From Bacteroidales bacterium (GTDB lineage Bacteria; Bacteroidota; Bacteroidia; Bacteroidales; UBA7960): 37,526 nt of DNA. Location of the stretch: contig SKYG01000012.1 in NCBI GenBank assembly GCA_007128045.1, positions 1-37,526 of the forward strand, given 5' to 3'. Both the position numbers and the translations under genes were made by a program. Positions 10,338 to 18,798 of the stretch are shown here, piece by piece (position 1 is the stretch's first letter; every line of letters starts with the position of its first letter). Under the pieces are notes generated by a model. The model was not told where the DNA came from. It ran no database searches and saw nothing but the letters and a program-made list of their open reading frames with translations.

Positions 10338-11340
10338 CCCACCCATGCTCATCAGCTTCATCCCCATACTGGATGCCCTGAAGCTTTTGAAACAGCTTGG
10401 TGGACCAGGGTCCGGCCTTGCCATCTTTGCTGAAGGTGTAGATTTTGCCACTTTCTCGTTCAACGATTGTTCCTATCGGAGAGATGATAGCGGCTGTGCC
10501 GCATGCCCCGGCTTCTTCAAACTCTGCAAGCTCCTCAACAGCTACCTGCCTGCGCTCAACCTTCAACCCCAGATCTTCTGCCAATCGCATAAGACTCATG
10601 TTTGTTATGGAGGGCAGGATAGAGTCAGACTTGGGTGTGATATACGTTTTATCCTTAATGCCGAAGAAATTGGCAGGACCGGCTTCATCAATGTATTTCT
10701 TTTCTTTGGCTTCTAAAAAGATGACGGATGCAAACCCTTCGCTCTTGGCTCTTTCAGAAGCTCTCAGACTGCCGGCATAATTTCCCCCTACCTTGATATG
10801 TCCTGTGCCAAGTGGCGCTGCACGGTCTATATCGCGAATGACCTGCATCTTTACCGGGTTAAACCCTTCCTTGAAATATGGGCCAACAGGTCCAACGAAT
10901 ACCATGAACATATACTCATTGGCCGGACTGACGCCAATCTGGACGCCGCTACCTAATAGCAGCGGACGAATATATAACGCGGCCCCGTGACCATATGGCG
11001 GTACAAATCGCTCATTAAGTTTTACAACCTTAAATACCATCTCCTTGAACAATGTTTCAGGCACTTTGGCCATGAGAATGCCTTCGGCAGATCGTTGCAT
11101 ACGTTTTGCATTCTCTTCCCAGCGAAACAACCTGACCTTTCCGTCTTTTCCCCTGTAGGCCTTCATGCCCTCAAAGGCCTCCTGACCATAATGAAGACAT
11201 GTTGCCGCCATATGCATGTTAACGATCTCAGATGATGAAATCTCTATCTCCCCCCATTTCCCATCACGATAATAACAGCGGAGGTTGTAATCTGTTTTGA
11301 AATACCCGAAAGGCAGCTTTGACCATTCAATTTCGTGCAT
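10321..11340 (-). CDS. ilvE: Branched-chain amino acid aminotransferase
   Basis: 339 aa class IV aminotransferase. Motifs LHYGQEAFEGMKAYRGKDGKVRLFRWEENAKRM, GGNYAGSL, DEAGPANFFGI and GTAAIISPIG. Confidence 0.93.
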   Translation of the reverse strand: MHEIEWSKLPFGYFKTDYNLRCYYRDGKWGEIEISSSEIVNMHMAATCLHYGQEAFEGMKAYRGKDGKVRLFRWEENAKRMQRSAEGILMAKVPETLFKEMVFKVVKLNERFVPPYGHGAALYIRPLLLGSGVQIGVSPANEYMFMVFVGPVGPYFKEGFNPVKMQVIRDIDRAAPLGTGHIKVGGNYAGSLRASERAKSEGFASVIFLEAKEKKYIDEAGPANFFGIKDKTYITPKSDSILPSITNMSLMRLAEDLGLKVERRQVAVEELAEFEEAGACGTAAIISPIGTIVERESGKIYTFSKDGKAGPWSTKLFQKLQGIQYGDEADEHGWVTVIE

Positions 11341-11441
11341 GACAATCTGAATTTATAGGTTGATGTGTGTTTTTTTTGTCTATGGCGAAATTATGAATAA
11401 TTTTTTGTTTTTGGCTGATCGCGATGGTAATTTTTCCCACA

Positions 11442-11470
11442 CCTGTCATTTCGAGCGAAGCGAGAAATAC
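11442..11470. repeat. Dispersed extragenic element of the TGTCATTTCGAGCGAAGCGAGAAAT type
   Basis: cctgtcatttcgagcgaagcgagaaatac, partly self-complementary (ATTTC...GAAAT). I recall this as a common Bacteroidota intergenic element; not searched. Confidence 0.55.
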
Positions 11471-11492
11471 CCTACAGATCGAAGGTTCCCAT

Positions 11493-11516
11493 GTTACGAG
11501 GTTACGGGGTTAAGAG
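11493..11516 (+). repeat. Octamer array GTTACGAG-GTTACGGG-GTTAAGAG
   Basis: Three 8-bp units. The 16-mer GTTACGAGGTTACGGG also occurs on the minus strand at 36776-36761. Confidence 0.7.
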
Positions 11517-11560
11517 AATTAACCGCAAAGGAACGCGGAGTGATTCGCAGAGCACGCTGT

Positions 11561-11582
11561 ATAGGCCGGGCTTGACCGGCCT
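11561..11582 (+). repeat. REP-like hairpin, ATAG head, stem AGGCCGG/CCGGCCT, loop GCTTGA
   Basis: atAGGCCGG-GCTTGA-CCGGCCT, a 7-bp perfect stem. Confidence 0.75.
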
Positions 11583-11604
11583 TCAATCACACTGGCATTG
11601 CCCT

Positions 11605-11628
11605 GTAGGGACAGGGCTTGACCTGTCC
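11605..11628 (+). repeat. REP-like hairpin, GTAG head, stem GGACAGG/CCTGTCC, loop GCTTGA
   Basis: GTAG-GGACAGG-GCTTGA-CCTGTCC, a perfect 7-bp stem. Confidence 0.8.
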
Positions 11629-11774
11629 GACATGATATTCTGGCAGGTGATATGTATCAACAGGGCTTGACCTGTCCGACATGATATTCTGGCAGGTGAT
11701 GCGTATCATCAGGGCTTGACCTGTCCGACATGATATTCTGGCAGGTGATGTGTATTAACAGGGCTTGACCTGTC
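11612..11774 (+). repeat. 49-bp tandem repeat, about 3.3 copies, each carrying CAGGGCTTGACCTGTCC
   Basis: Units start at 11612, 11661, 11710 and 11759, at exactly 49-bp spacing; small differences in the gatatgtatcaa segment. Confidence 0.92.
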
Positions 11775-11808
11775 CTCACAGGGTTACATGTTTACTGCGC
11801 TTTCTAAA

Positions 11809-11850
11809 TTCTCAATTCTCAATTCTCAATTCTCAATTCTCAATTCTCAA
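11809..11850 (-). repeat. Heptamer array (TTCTCAA)6, i.e. (TTGAGAA)6 on the minus strand downstream of dacB
   Basis: Six exact 7-bp units. Confidence 0.95.
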
Positions 11851-11887
11851 CGCTCAGCGCTAATTTCTAAAGGCGCTCAGCGCTAAT
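11851..11887. repeat. 14-bp direct repeat CGCTCAGCGCTAAT x2, spaced 23 bp apart
   Basis: 11851-11864 and 11874-11887. The second copy ends on the last base of the dacB stop codon (minus strand). Confidence 0.85.
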
Positions 11888-13368
11888 CACTCCCCAATGG
11901 CATTCAGCAACTCCACCATCTTATTGCGCATGGCAGCAGGGCTGCCGTCATAGTCGTTTACGATCAGGGCAAAGGCTGCCGGATGGCCGTTCTTTAACCT
12001 GGTATAGCCTGCATACGACCTGACATTTCCCAGAAAACCACTTTTTGCCTGTAGGATACCCTCTGATGGTGTATTCCTGAAAAGGTTGGTGAGTGAACCG
12101 GTTCTGCCCGCTACAGGGAGGCTGTTGATTAAATATGGCGATATGTTGCTGTTATGGCTATGCACCAGCATGTTAACGATCAGCTCTGTCGTTATCCGGT
12201 TCGATGGCGACAGTCCGCTACCATCATGAAGCCGCATGCCTGAGATGTCAATCCCATGTTGTTTCCATAACTCGTATATGGCCTTGGTGCCGGCTTCCAG
12301 GCTACCTGTGCCGGAGGTGGCAAGACCCAGGGTCTTTACGATATTCTCAGCATACACATTCACACTTTCCATATTCGTGCGGAAGATGATCTCCGGCAGG
12401 GTGGGGGAATGCCATTGGCATAGCGAGGTTCTTGGCTTTGATGCGGATAAACCTGCTTTAGTAGCTGTTCTAAGGGTATGCGCCTGGCCTGTGATGGCAA
12501 TTCCGTTTTTCTGAAGCTGATCACTGAACCAGCGGGCTGCAAAAAGTGGCGGATCCGGCATGGATCCTCTTACCGAAAAATGCCTGCTCCCCAGAGGAAC
12601 AGTGCCTGTGAGCAATCGATGCTGGATATACGGTGCCCCAAAGATATATACCTGATCGCCAGAGCCACGCTCGCCAGTTGTCACTTCGTTCACAAACACC
12701 AGTTCGTGCAGGTCTGGTTGTATATCCGAAATTTTTGCCGGTTCGCCAACTACCTGGCCTGCATCGAAAAACACCGTAAATTCATTTTCATGGATTGTAA
12801 GTCCGCTGGATCCTGCACCGAAGTAGTTGCCAATGTCTTCCCACAACCATTTGCGGGGTATCATGTTCGCGTCAAAGGCAGCGTCATCTGCTATTATATG
12901 GCCATCTATATGATTAATTCCCGCTGCTTTTATACTCCTTAAAAAATGACCTGATACTTTGCCAAGTGATAATGAATCACTCATCCGGCTTGATCCGAAA
13001 CTGGGGTCTCCGCTGCCCTTAATGTAAAGATTTCCGCGTAGGATACCCTGGTGGTCGATGTGCCCGTCATACTGCAGTGTCGTGATATACCTATATTCAG
13101 GACCCAGTATCATCAATGCTGATATGGTTGTGACAAGCTTCTGAACAGAAGCCGGTGTAAGTGAAAGATGCTGATTGTGTGCCAGAACAGGTTGGCCGGT
13201 TACCATGTCAACGACAAAGACAGACCAGCCTGCATGCTTCATAGCCGGGTCGTTCTTAAACGCATTGTACCGGGCATGTAATTCAGGAGATTGTCGCGAT
13301 TGGGATGACAATGTGCCTGGAAGCAACAAACAAATGACTGAAAGATAAAGCCAATAGATTCTGTTCAT
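11887..13368 (-). CDS. dacB: D-alanyl-D-alanine carboxypeptidase/endopeptidase, PBP4 (peptidase S13) family
   Basis: 493 aa with a signal peptide. SxxK in LTPASVQKLVTT, SxN-like SVNVYAENIVK, LHDGSGLSPSNRIT, and KSG near the C-terminus. Confidence 0.88.
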   Translation of the reverse strand: MNRIYWLYLSVICLLLPGTLSSQSRQSPELHARYNAFKNDPAMKHAGWSVFVVDMVTGQPVLAHNQHLSLTPASVQKLVTTISALMILGPEYRYITTLQYDGHIDHQGILRGNLYIKGSGDPSFGSSRMSDSLSLGKVSGHFLRSIKAAGINHIDGHIIADDAAFDANMIPRKWLWEDIGNYFGAGSSGLTIHENEFTVFFDAGQVVGEPAKISDIQPDLHELVFVNEVTTGERGSGDQVYIFGAPYIQHRLLTGTVPLGSRHFSVRGSMPDPPLFAARWFSDQLQKNGIAITGQAHTLRTATKAGLSASKPRTSLCQWHSPTLPEIIFRTNMESVNVYAENIVKTLGLATSGTGSLEAGTKAIYELWKQHGIDISGMRLHDGSGLSPSNRITTELIVNMLVHSHNSNISPYLINSLPVAGRTGSLTNLFRNTPSEGILQAKSGFLGNVRSYAGYTRLKNGHPAAFALIVNDYDGSPAAMRNKMVELLNAIGE

Positions 13369-13481
13369 CCTGCTAGTGTTATTTTTTTACTCCTGCTGCT
13401 CAAGAAACAATATATCTGCTTAAATATGTGAGTCCACTCCGAAAAGTCTTTGCCCGCTGATTGCGCTGATTCTCGATGATT

Positions 13482-14360
13482 TTATTTGCCAAAAACGGAG
13501 AAGCTGAAATACTTTTTTGGATTGTTGCGGATATCTTCCAACAGGTATTCAAGTTGTTTTGTAGATGCTTCAAGAGTTAGGTACAGATCTTCATTGTTTA
13601 GCAGCATGCCTGCGGTACCTTCACCAGCTTCCAGGTTGTGTAGCAGATTGGAGAGTGATTGTAAGGTCTCATTGGTCTGTTTGAGGAGTGGAGAAAACTC
13701 CAAAGCAGCAAGGGTATCCGACACTGCAGAGAAGTTGTCAATGATGTTTGCTATAGAATTTTCATGATCCCGGATATTGGCAGCAATCGATTCAATATGA
13801 GCGAGGCTTTTATCCAGTTGATGCAAGCCGGAATTAATTTGTGATCGGGTTTCCTCGTTAAACAACATATTTAGAGATGCCAACAAGGTGTCGAGCCGTG
13901 TAATAACACTTACTGCCTGGTCTTTGACAGGTTCAATCATACCTAAGAGTTCATCCTGTATAGGAGGTTTGATCCTTCCCGGCAGTGTATCGCCATGTTG
14001 GAGGTAATCAGGTGTGTTTCCCAGAAGTAATTCAATCTCGAAACCACCAATCAAACTGGATGATTTCAATAAAGCAATAGAATTGGATGGGATATCAATA
14101 TAGTCGCCAATAAGGCATTCAACAACCACCCGGCCGCTTCTGTCCTTATGAAACCCAATCCGGTTCACCTGTCCGATAGCAACACCGTTTACCGTAACGG
14201 GATGCGATTCAATAAGGCCATCTATCACAGGATAAACCACAAAAAATCGCTGTTGTTTTTTTAGCAGGTCTTTGCCTTTCAAATAATTAAATCCCCAAAC
14301 AAACAGCAATAATGCTATTACACCTACTGCACCCAGAATAAACTCACGACGTATTTTCAA
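13482..14360 (-). CDS. MCE/MlaD family protein
   Basis: 292 aa; N-terminal TM then an MCE domain (VTVNGVAIGQVNRIGFHKD...SSLIGGFEIELLLG) and a coiled-coil tail. Confidence 0.87.
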   Translation of the reverse strand: MKIRREFILGAVGVIALLLFVWGFNYLKGKDLLKKQQRFFVVYPVIDGLIESHPVTVNGVAIGQVNRIGFHKDRSGRVVVECLIGDYIDIPSNSIALLKSSSLIGGFEIELLLGNTPDYLQHGDTLPGRIKPPIQDELLGMIEPVKDQAVSVITRLDTLLASLNMLFNEETRSQINSGLHQLDKSLAHIESIAANIRDHENSIANIIDNFSAVSDTLAALEFSPLLKQTNETLQSLSNLLHNLEAGEGTAGMLLNNEDLYLTLEASTKQLEYLLEDIRNNPKKYFSFSVFGK

Positions 14361-14381
14361 AATGTCTTTATAGTTAGATGG

Positions 14382-15719
14382 TTATTGATTGGAAGATTGA
14401 ACACTCAACAGCCTGATAGCTTCCTGCGGGCTGATTCTTTCTTCTTTTTGGAATGCCACGACAAAGGCATCGGAAAACCCCTTGCGGTGCATCTCTTTTT
14501 GCAAGAGGACGGCACTTTCCAGTGTCTTTTCATTGCCTACGGTATATTTAAATAAGCCCTGGTGAACATAATGGTTTACGCCACTGAGGCCTTTAAATTC
14601 GGGCGCATCATCGGGTCTCTTGCGGCTGGAAACAGCTATCTGAACCCTGAAGTATATCTCACACTCAGATGAAGAAGGTTCTGAAGAATTAGCTGTGGCG
14701 GTTTCTGTAACAACCAAATCGCTGGTCCCTACAGAAATATTGGCATGTCCGGTATTGACTACATTTCCGGCATCATGACTGTGTTCTTCTTCAGCTTGGT
14801 TCTGAACAGCACCATTTGCTGCCAGATCACCGCCCTGATTTATAATGGCGGGGATGTGCGTGGAGTCAATAATTGAAGGAGGTTTATTTGGGGGATCAAC
14901 ATTTGTTGTCCCACCTGATAAATACTGAAGGCGGGCGGAGGCAATGTCGTCTTGCTGTTCTTTATAGTCACGGAATGCCCGGTATATGGCAGAGGCAATA
15001 TATGCTTGTCCGGATTCAGACATCAGGTACTGTTCTTCTCTGGGGTTCGACAGAAATCCTGCTTCTACCAAAATGCCTGGCATGGTGATTTGATAAAGTA
15101 CCAGAAACCCTGCCTGCTTAACGCCTCTGTCTATTCGTCTTGCCCGCTCCCTGAATTGATCCTGAACGAGTGACGCAACGGAAAGGCTTTGATCCAGATA
15201 GGCATTCTGGTATAGACTGAAAATGATATTTGCTTCCGGAGAATGCGGATCAAAGCCATCGTATGTATCCATATAATCATCCTCAAAAAGTATGGAGGCA
15301 TTTTCTTTGCGGGCCACTTCCAGGTTGGCCTCACTTCTGTGAAGTCCCATCACGAATGTCTCGGTACCTATGGCTGTAGAAGACCGGCTGCTATTACAAT
15401 GAATGGATATGAACAGATCTGCGTTATTTTCGTTAGCGATTTGTGCGCGCCTGAACAGCTCTACGAACTCATCCTTCTCCCGGGTATAAATAACCTTTAC
15501 ATCAGGCATATTTTCTTTGATATATTCTCCCAGCTTCAAAGAAATTGCCAGGGTGAGATCCTTTTCTTTGGAGTTCCGTCCTACGGCACCTGGGTCACGT
15601 CCGCCATGTCCCGGATCAATAACAACTGTATTGATGAAACCGTGACGATCAGCCAAGGCAACCTGAGTAGTCACCAGGGCAAGTAACAGAATACCAAAAA
15701 TTATAAAGAAACGTTTCAC
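14382..15719 (-). CDS. N-acetylmuramoyl-L-alanine amidase (Amidase_3)
   Basis: 445 aa; TVVIDPGHGGRDPGAVG, ADLFISIHCNSS and GILVEAGFLSNPREE motifs; SPOR-like C-terminal segment. Confidence 0.93.
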   Translation of the reverse strand: MKRFFIIFGILLLALVTTQVALADRHGFINTVVIDPGHGGRDPGAVGRNSKEKDLTLAISLKLGEYIKENMPDVKVIYTREKDEFVELFRRAQIANENNADLFISIHCNSSRSSTAIGTETFVMGLHRSEANLEVARKENASILFEDDYMDTYDGFDPHSPEANIIFSLYQNAYLDQSLSVASLVQDQFRERARRIDRGVKQAGFLVLYQITMPGILVEAGFLSNPREEQYLMSESGQAYIASAIYRAFRDYKEQQDDIASARLQYLSGGTTNVDPPNKPPSIIDSTHIPAIINQGGDLAANGAVQNQAEEEHSHDAGNVVNTGHANISVGTSDLVVTETATANSSEPSSSECEIYFRVQIAVSSRKRPDDAPEFKGLSGVNHYVHQGLFKYTVGNEKTLESAVLLQKEMHRKGFSDAFVVAFQKEERISPQEAIRLLSVQSSNQ

Positions 15720-15740
15720 TTATAATATGTCAAATTTAGT

Positions 15741-15748
15741 TAGTTTTG
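15741..15748 (+). promoter_or_regulatory. Candidate Bacteroidota -7 box TAGTTTTG upstream of the LptD-like gene
   Basis: Matches TAnnTTTG, 69 bp upstream of the TTG start; no clean -33 TTTG at standard spacing. Confidence 0.3.
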
Positions 15749-15817
15749 CCATGATTATTCGCCTACATAATAACGGTAATAGCGGCAAATAGTATACAAA
15801 AATAACACTAATTCGGT

Positions 15818-18556
15818 TTGCTGACAAAATTGGGATTCAAGTTTTCTCTCCTTTTATGGATTATTTCACTGATTGGAATGGTCACACAGGCGCAGGTTCC
15901 ATTAAGTCCGGTGGAAGCAGATAGCTTGTTTCAGGATCCGTTAATATATGATATTGATACACTTGAAGTACAAGCCGACAGCTTGTTTCTGGTTCCCTTT
16001 TCTGCTGATATTGATACGCTTGATGTGCAGACGGAAAGACATACCGGTTCTGCAAACATATTGGATGCACGTGTCGATTATGCCGCGTCAGATTCAATAT
16101 TCTTTGACCTGAAGAACCAGAAGGTGTTTTTATATGGAGATGCAGACTTAACCTATGGGAACATCCACCTTGTTGCTGCTTTTGTGGAGCTTGACTTCCG
16201 TACCAATGAGTTATTTGCAAAGGGTATGCCTGATTCACTGGGTGTCATGCAGGGAAATCCGGTTTTTACGGAAGCAGACCAAAGTTTTGAGTCGGCGGAG
16301 TTACGTTACAACTTTGAAACCAAGCGAGGGCGTACGGTCAATGTGATTACTGAAGAGGCTGATGGATTTGTTCATGGTCATTTTGTGAAAATTCAACCAG
16401 ACAGGGTTGTTCACGTTGAAGATGGAAAATATACCACCTGTGATGATCCTGATCCACACTTTCATATAGGGTTCAGAAAAGCCAAACTGATACCGAACGA
16501 CAAAATTATCACCAGTGTTGCCTTTCTGGTTATTGAAAAAGTCCCCATGCCTTTGATTATCCCGTTCGGGTTTTTTCCCAACAAACGGGGACAGGCATCC
16601 GGCATTTTAATGCCATCATACGGGGAAGCTGCCAACAGAGGATTTTACCTCGAAAATGGCGGATTTTACATGGGCATTAATGATTATGTAGACTTATCGC
16701 TGAGGGGTGACATATACTCCAGGGGTAGCTGGGGTTTACGGTTAGGATCAACCTATAGGGTTAGATATCGCTACAACGGAAACATTAATTTGAATTATGC
16801 CATCAATGTAATGGGGGAGAGGGATCTTCCCGGTTATTCCCGTAGCCGCGATTTTCGGGTTGTTTGGAGCCACAACCAGGATCCTAAGGCTCGCCCAAAC
16901 AGTACTTTCAGAGCCAATGTCAATGCCGGAAGTTCGCAGTCGACACGCTTTAACCCTGAGTCGGAAAGGGATTACCTGTCCAATACTTTTTCCTCGAACA
17001 TCTCTTACTCTGCCTCCTGGGCAGGAAGGTATAACTTCTCGGCCAATGCCAGACACAGCCAGAATACCATTAACAGGACGGTTGATCTGAACCTGCCGGA
17101 GATTGCCTTCAGTGTGAGCAGGATATACCCCTTCCGGAGAAGTCAGACGACAGGCAGGACACGCTGGTACGAAGACATCAACTTTACCTATTCGATGAAT
17201 GCACGAAATGAAATCCGTGCTCCCGATTCATTGCTTTTTGAGCCTGAGACCTGGGCCCGAATGCGTAACGGAGTAAACCACGTTATCCCATTATCATACT
17301 CCACCAGGGTGCTGAATCATCTAAACTTCAGTACCAGTATGAATTATACTGAGAGATGGTATTTCAGTACCATCGAAAAATCCTGGGATGACTCCTTTAT
17401 GCGCATCGTCGGCAATGATACTATTTACGGTAGAGAGAGAATAGACACCGTTCCTGGCTTTAAGTCGGCCAGGGATTTTAACTTTAGTACTGGCCTCAGT
17501 ACAAGAATTTATGGCCAGATGGGATTCAGCAGAGGACCGGTCAGGGCTATAAGGCATGTGGTTTCACCCAGTGTCAGCCTTTCTTTCAGGCCTGACTTTG
17601 CCGATCCATTCTGGGGGTATTATAAGCAGTATTATAACCCGCAAAGAAATGAAGAGGTGAGGTATTCTATTTTCGAAGGTGCACTCTATTCTGGTCCGCA
17701 GCCAAACCGATCAGGCAATATGGGATTTAATATTACCAATAACCTGGAGATGAAGGTCAGAAACAGGAATGACACCGTGACGGGAGAGCGAAAAATATCT
17801 TTGATAGATAATTTTACTGTATCTGGGGGGTATGACCTGGCAAGAGACTCCCTTAATTGGTCAGATATACGACTTAGCGGTCGTACCCGGTTATTTGGAA
17901 ACTTTGATGTATCTTATTCAAGTTCTTACACACTATACGCAAGAAATGAAGCAGGGGCTTACATCAACAGATATCTGTGGGATACTGAAAATAAGCTGTT
18001 TAGATTGAACAACACATCCTGGTCGTTAAGTTTCAACTATAATATCGGTTCAGATAGAGATGGAGCAGGAGGTCGGTCAGATATGGGTACAGGTGCCCAA
18101 ATACCGGGTAGTCCAGGAATTAATGACCAGCTGTTGGACCCAAATGGAAATGGATTGGATGAGATGGATCATGAAATACCAGTGGCACAGGAAGGGATCG
18201 ACTTTTCAGTTCCCTGGTCACTGAACTTTAGCTATTCATTTAATTATAACTCAAGGTATCAGCACCTGCAAAAGGAATATGACAGGTCATATATTCAGAA
18301 CCTGAGTGTTTCCGGAAACGTGGCATTAAGCCCCAAATGGCGGGTAGGATTTCGTACCGGATTTGACTTTGATCGCAAGGAGATCACTTATACCTCAGTA
18401 GATATTTACCGGGATCTGCATTGTTGGGAGATGACACTTAACTGGATACCTTTTGGCTTTCGACAAAGTTACAATTTCACCATCAGGGTCAAATCATCAG
18501 TTCTTCAGGATCTGAAACTTACCCGCAGAACGCACCACCTCGACAGGATGTTCTGA
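15818..18556 (+). CDS. LptD/OstA-like outer membrane LPS-assembly protein, TTG start
   Basis: 912 aa; signal peptide; OstA-like N-terminal domain (SIFFDLKNQKVFLYGDADLTYGNIHLVAAFVELDF) and a large beta-barrel (FGFFPNKRGQASGILMPSYGE). Confidence 0.85.
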   Translation: MLTKLGFKFSLLLWIISLIGMVTQAQVPLSPVEADSLFQDPLIYDIDTLEVQADSLFLVPFSADIDTLDVQTERHTGSANILDARVDYAASDSIFFDLKNQKVFLYGDADLTYGNIHLVAAFVELDFRTNELFAKGMPDSLGVMQGNPVFTEADQSFESAELRYNFETKRGRTVNVITEEADGFVHGHFVKIQPDRVVHVEDGKYTTCDDPDPHFHIGFRKAKLIPNDKIITSVAFLVIEKVPMPLIIPFGFFPNKRGQASGILMPSYGEAANRGFYLENGGFYMGINDYVDLSLRGDIYSRGSWGLRLGSTYRVRYRYNGNINLNYAINVMGERDLPGYSRSRDFRVVWSHNQDPKARPNSTFRANVNAGSSQSTRFNPESERDYLSNTFSSNISYSASWAGRYNFSANARHSQNTINRTVDLNLPEIAFSVSRIYPFRRSQTTGRTRWYEDINFTYSMNARNEIRAPDSLLFEPETWARMRNGVNHVIPLSYSTRVLNHLNFSTSMNYTERWYFSTIEKSWDDSFMRIVGNDTIYGRERIDTVPGFKSARDFNFSTGLSTRIYGQMGFSRGPVRAIRHVVSPSVSLSFRPDFADPFWGYYKQYYNPQRNEEVRYSIFEGALYSGPQPNRSGNMGFNITNNLEMKVRNRNDTVTGERKISLIDNFTVSGGYDLARDSLNWSDIRLSGRTRLFGNFDVSYSSSYTLYARNEAGAYINRYLWDTENKLFRLNNTSWSLSFNYNIGSDRDGAGGRSDMGTGAQIPGSPGINDQLLDPNGNGLDEMDHEIPVAQEGIDFSVPWSLNFSYSFNYNSRYQHLQKEYDRSYIQNLSVSGNVALSPKWRVGFRTGFDFDRKEITYTSVDIYRDLHCWEMTLNWIPFGFRQSYNFTIRVKSSVLQDLKLTRRTHHLDRMF

Positions 18557-18583
18557 TACACGGAAAACCGACATGGCATAGAA

Positions 18584-18618
18584 GGTCGAAGGTCGAAAGC
18601 CGAAAGTCGAGGGTCAAA
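18584..18618 (+). repeat. Heptamer array (GGTCGAA)n, degenerate, 5 units, downstream of the LptD-like gene
   Basis: ggtcgaa ggtcgaa agccgaa agtcgag ggtcaaa. Confidence 0.8.
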
Positions 18619-18761
18619 AAAAAAACAGAAATGATCGTTAACGACAAATGTTTTTAGGAAAAAAAATTCGAAAAATACCACTGTTTGAAAAAAAATTTGA
18701 ATATTTGCACTTGAATTACAAACATGCCTGTTTGGCAATGTGTTTTTTGGTATTTAAGACT

Positions 18762-18769
18762 TACATTTG
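18762..18769 (+). promoter_or_regulatory. Candidate -7 box TACATTTG
   Basis: Matches TAnnTTTG, 29 bp upstream of ATG 18799; the -33 element is degenerate. Confidence 0.35.
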
Positions 18770-18798
18770 CATATTCACCTAAACGCTTTAGACCGATT

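Noticed and set aside
10177-10716. 179-aa plus-strand ORF spanning the RND2 end and ilvE
   Set aside because: Out of frame with RND2 and antisense to ilvE.
11360-11575. 71-aa ORF in the ilvE-dacB intergenic region
   Set aside because: It is a translation of the repeat elements (CHFERSEKYPTDRRFPCYEVTGLREL...).
11551-11630. Hairpins as intrinsic terminators
   Set aside because: No T-run follows the stems, and the heads and loops are conserved across loci, which fits REP-like elements better.
11612-11774. 49-bp repeats as a CRISPR array
   Set aside because: The units are near-identical along their full length with no unique spacers and no cas genes nearby; this is a plain tandem repeat.
18724-18798. 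Longer start for the pseudopilin-like ORF (MPVWQCVFWYLRLTFAYSPKRFRPI)
   Set aside because: A candidate -7 box lies inside this segment and the segment does not look coding; ATG 18799 opens directly into a TM helix.
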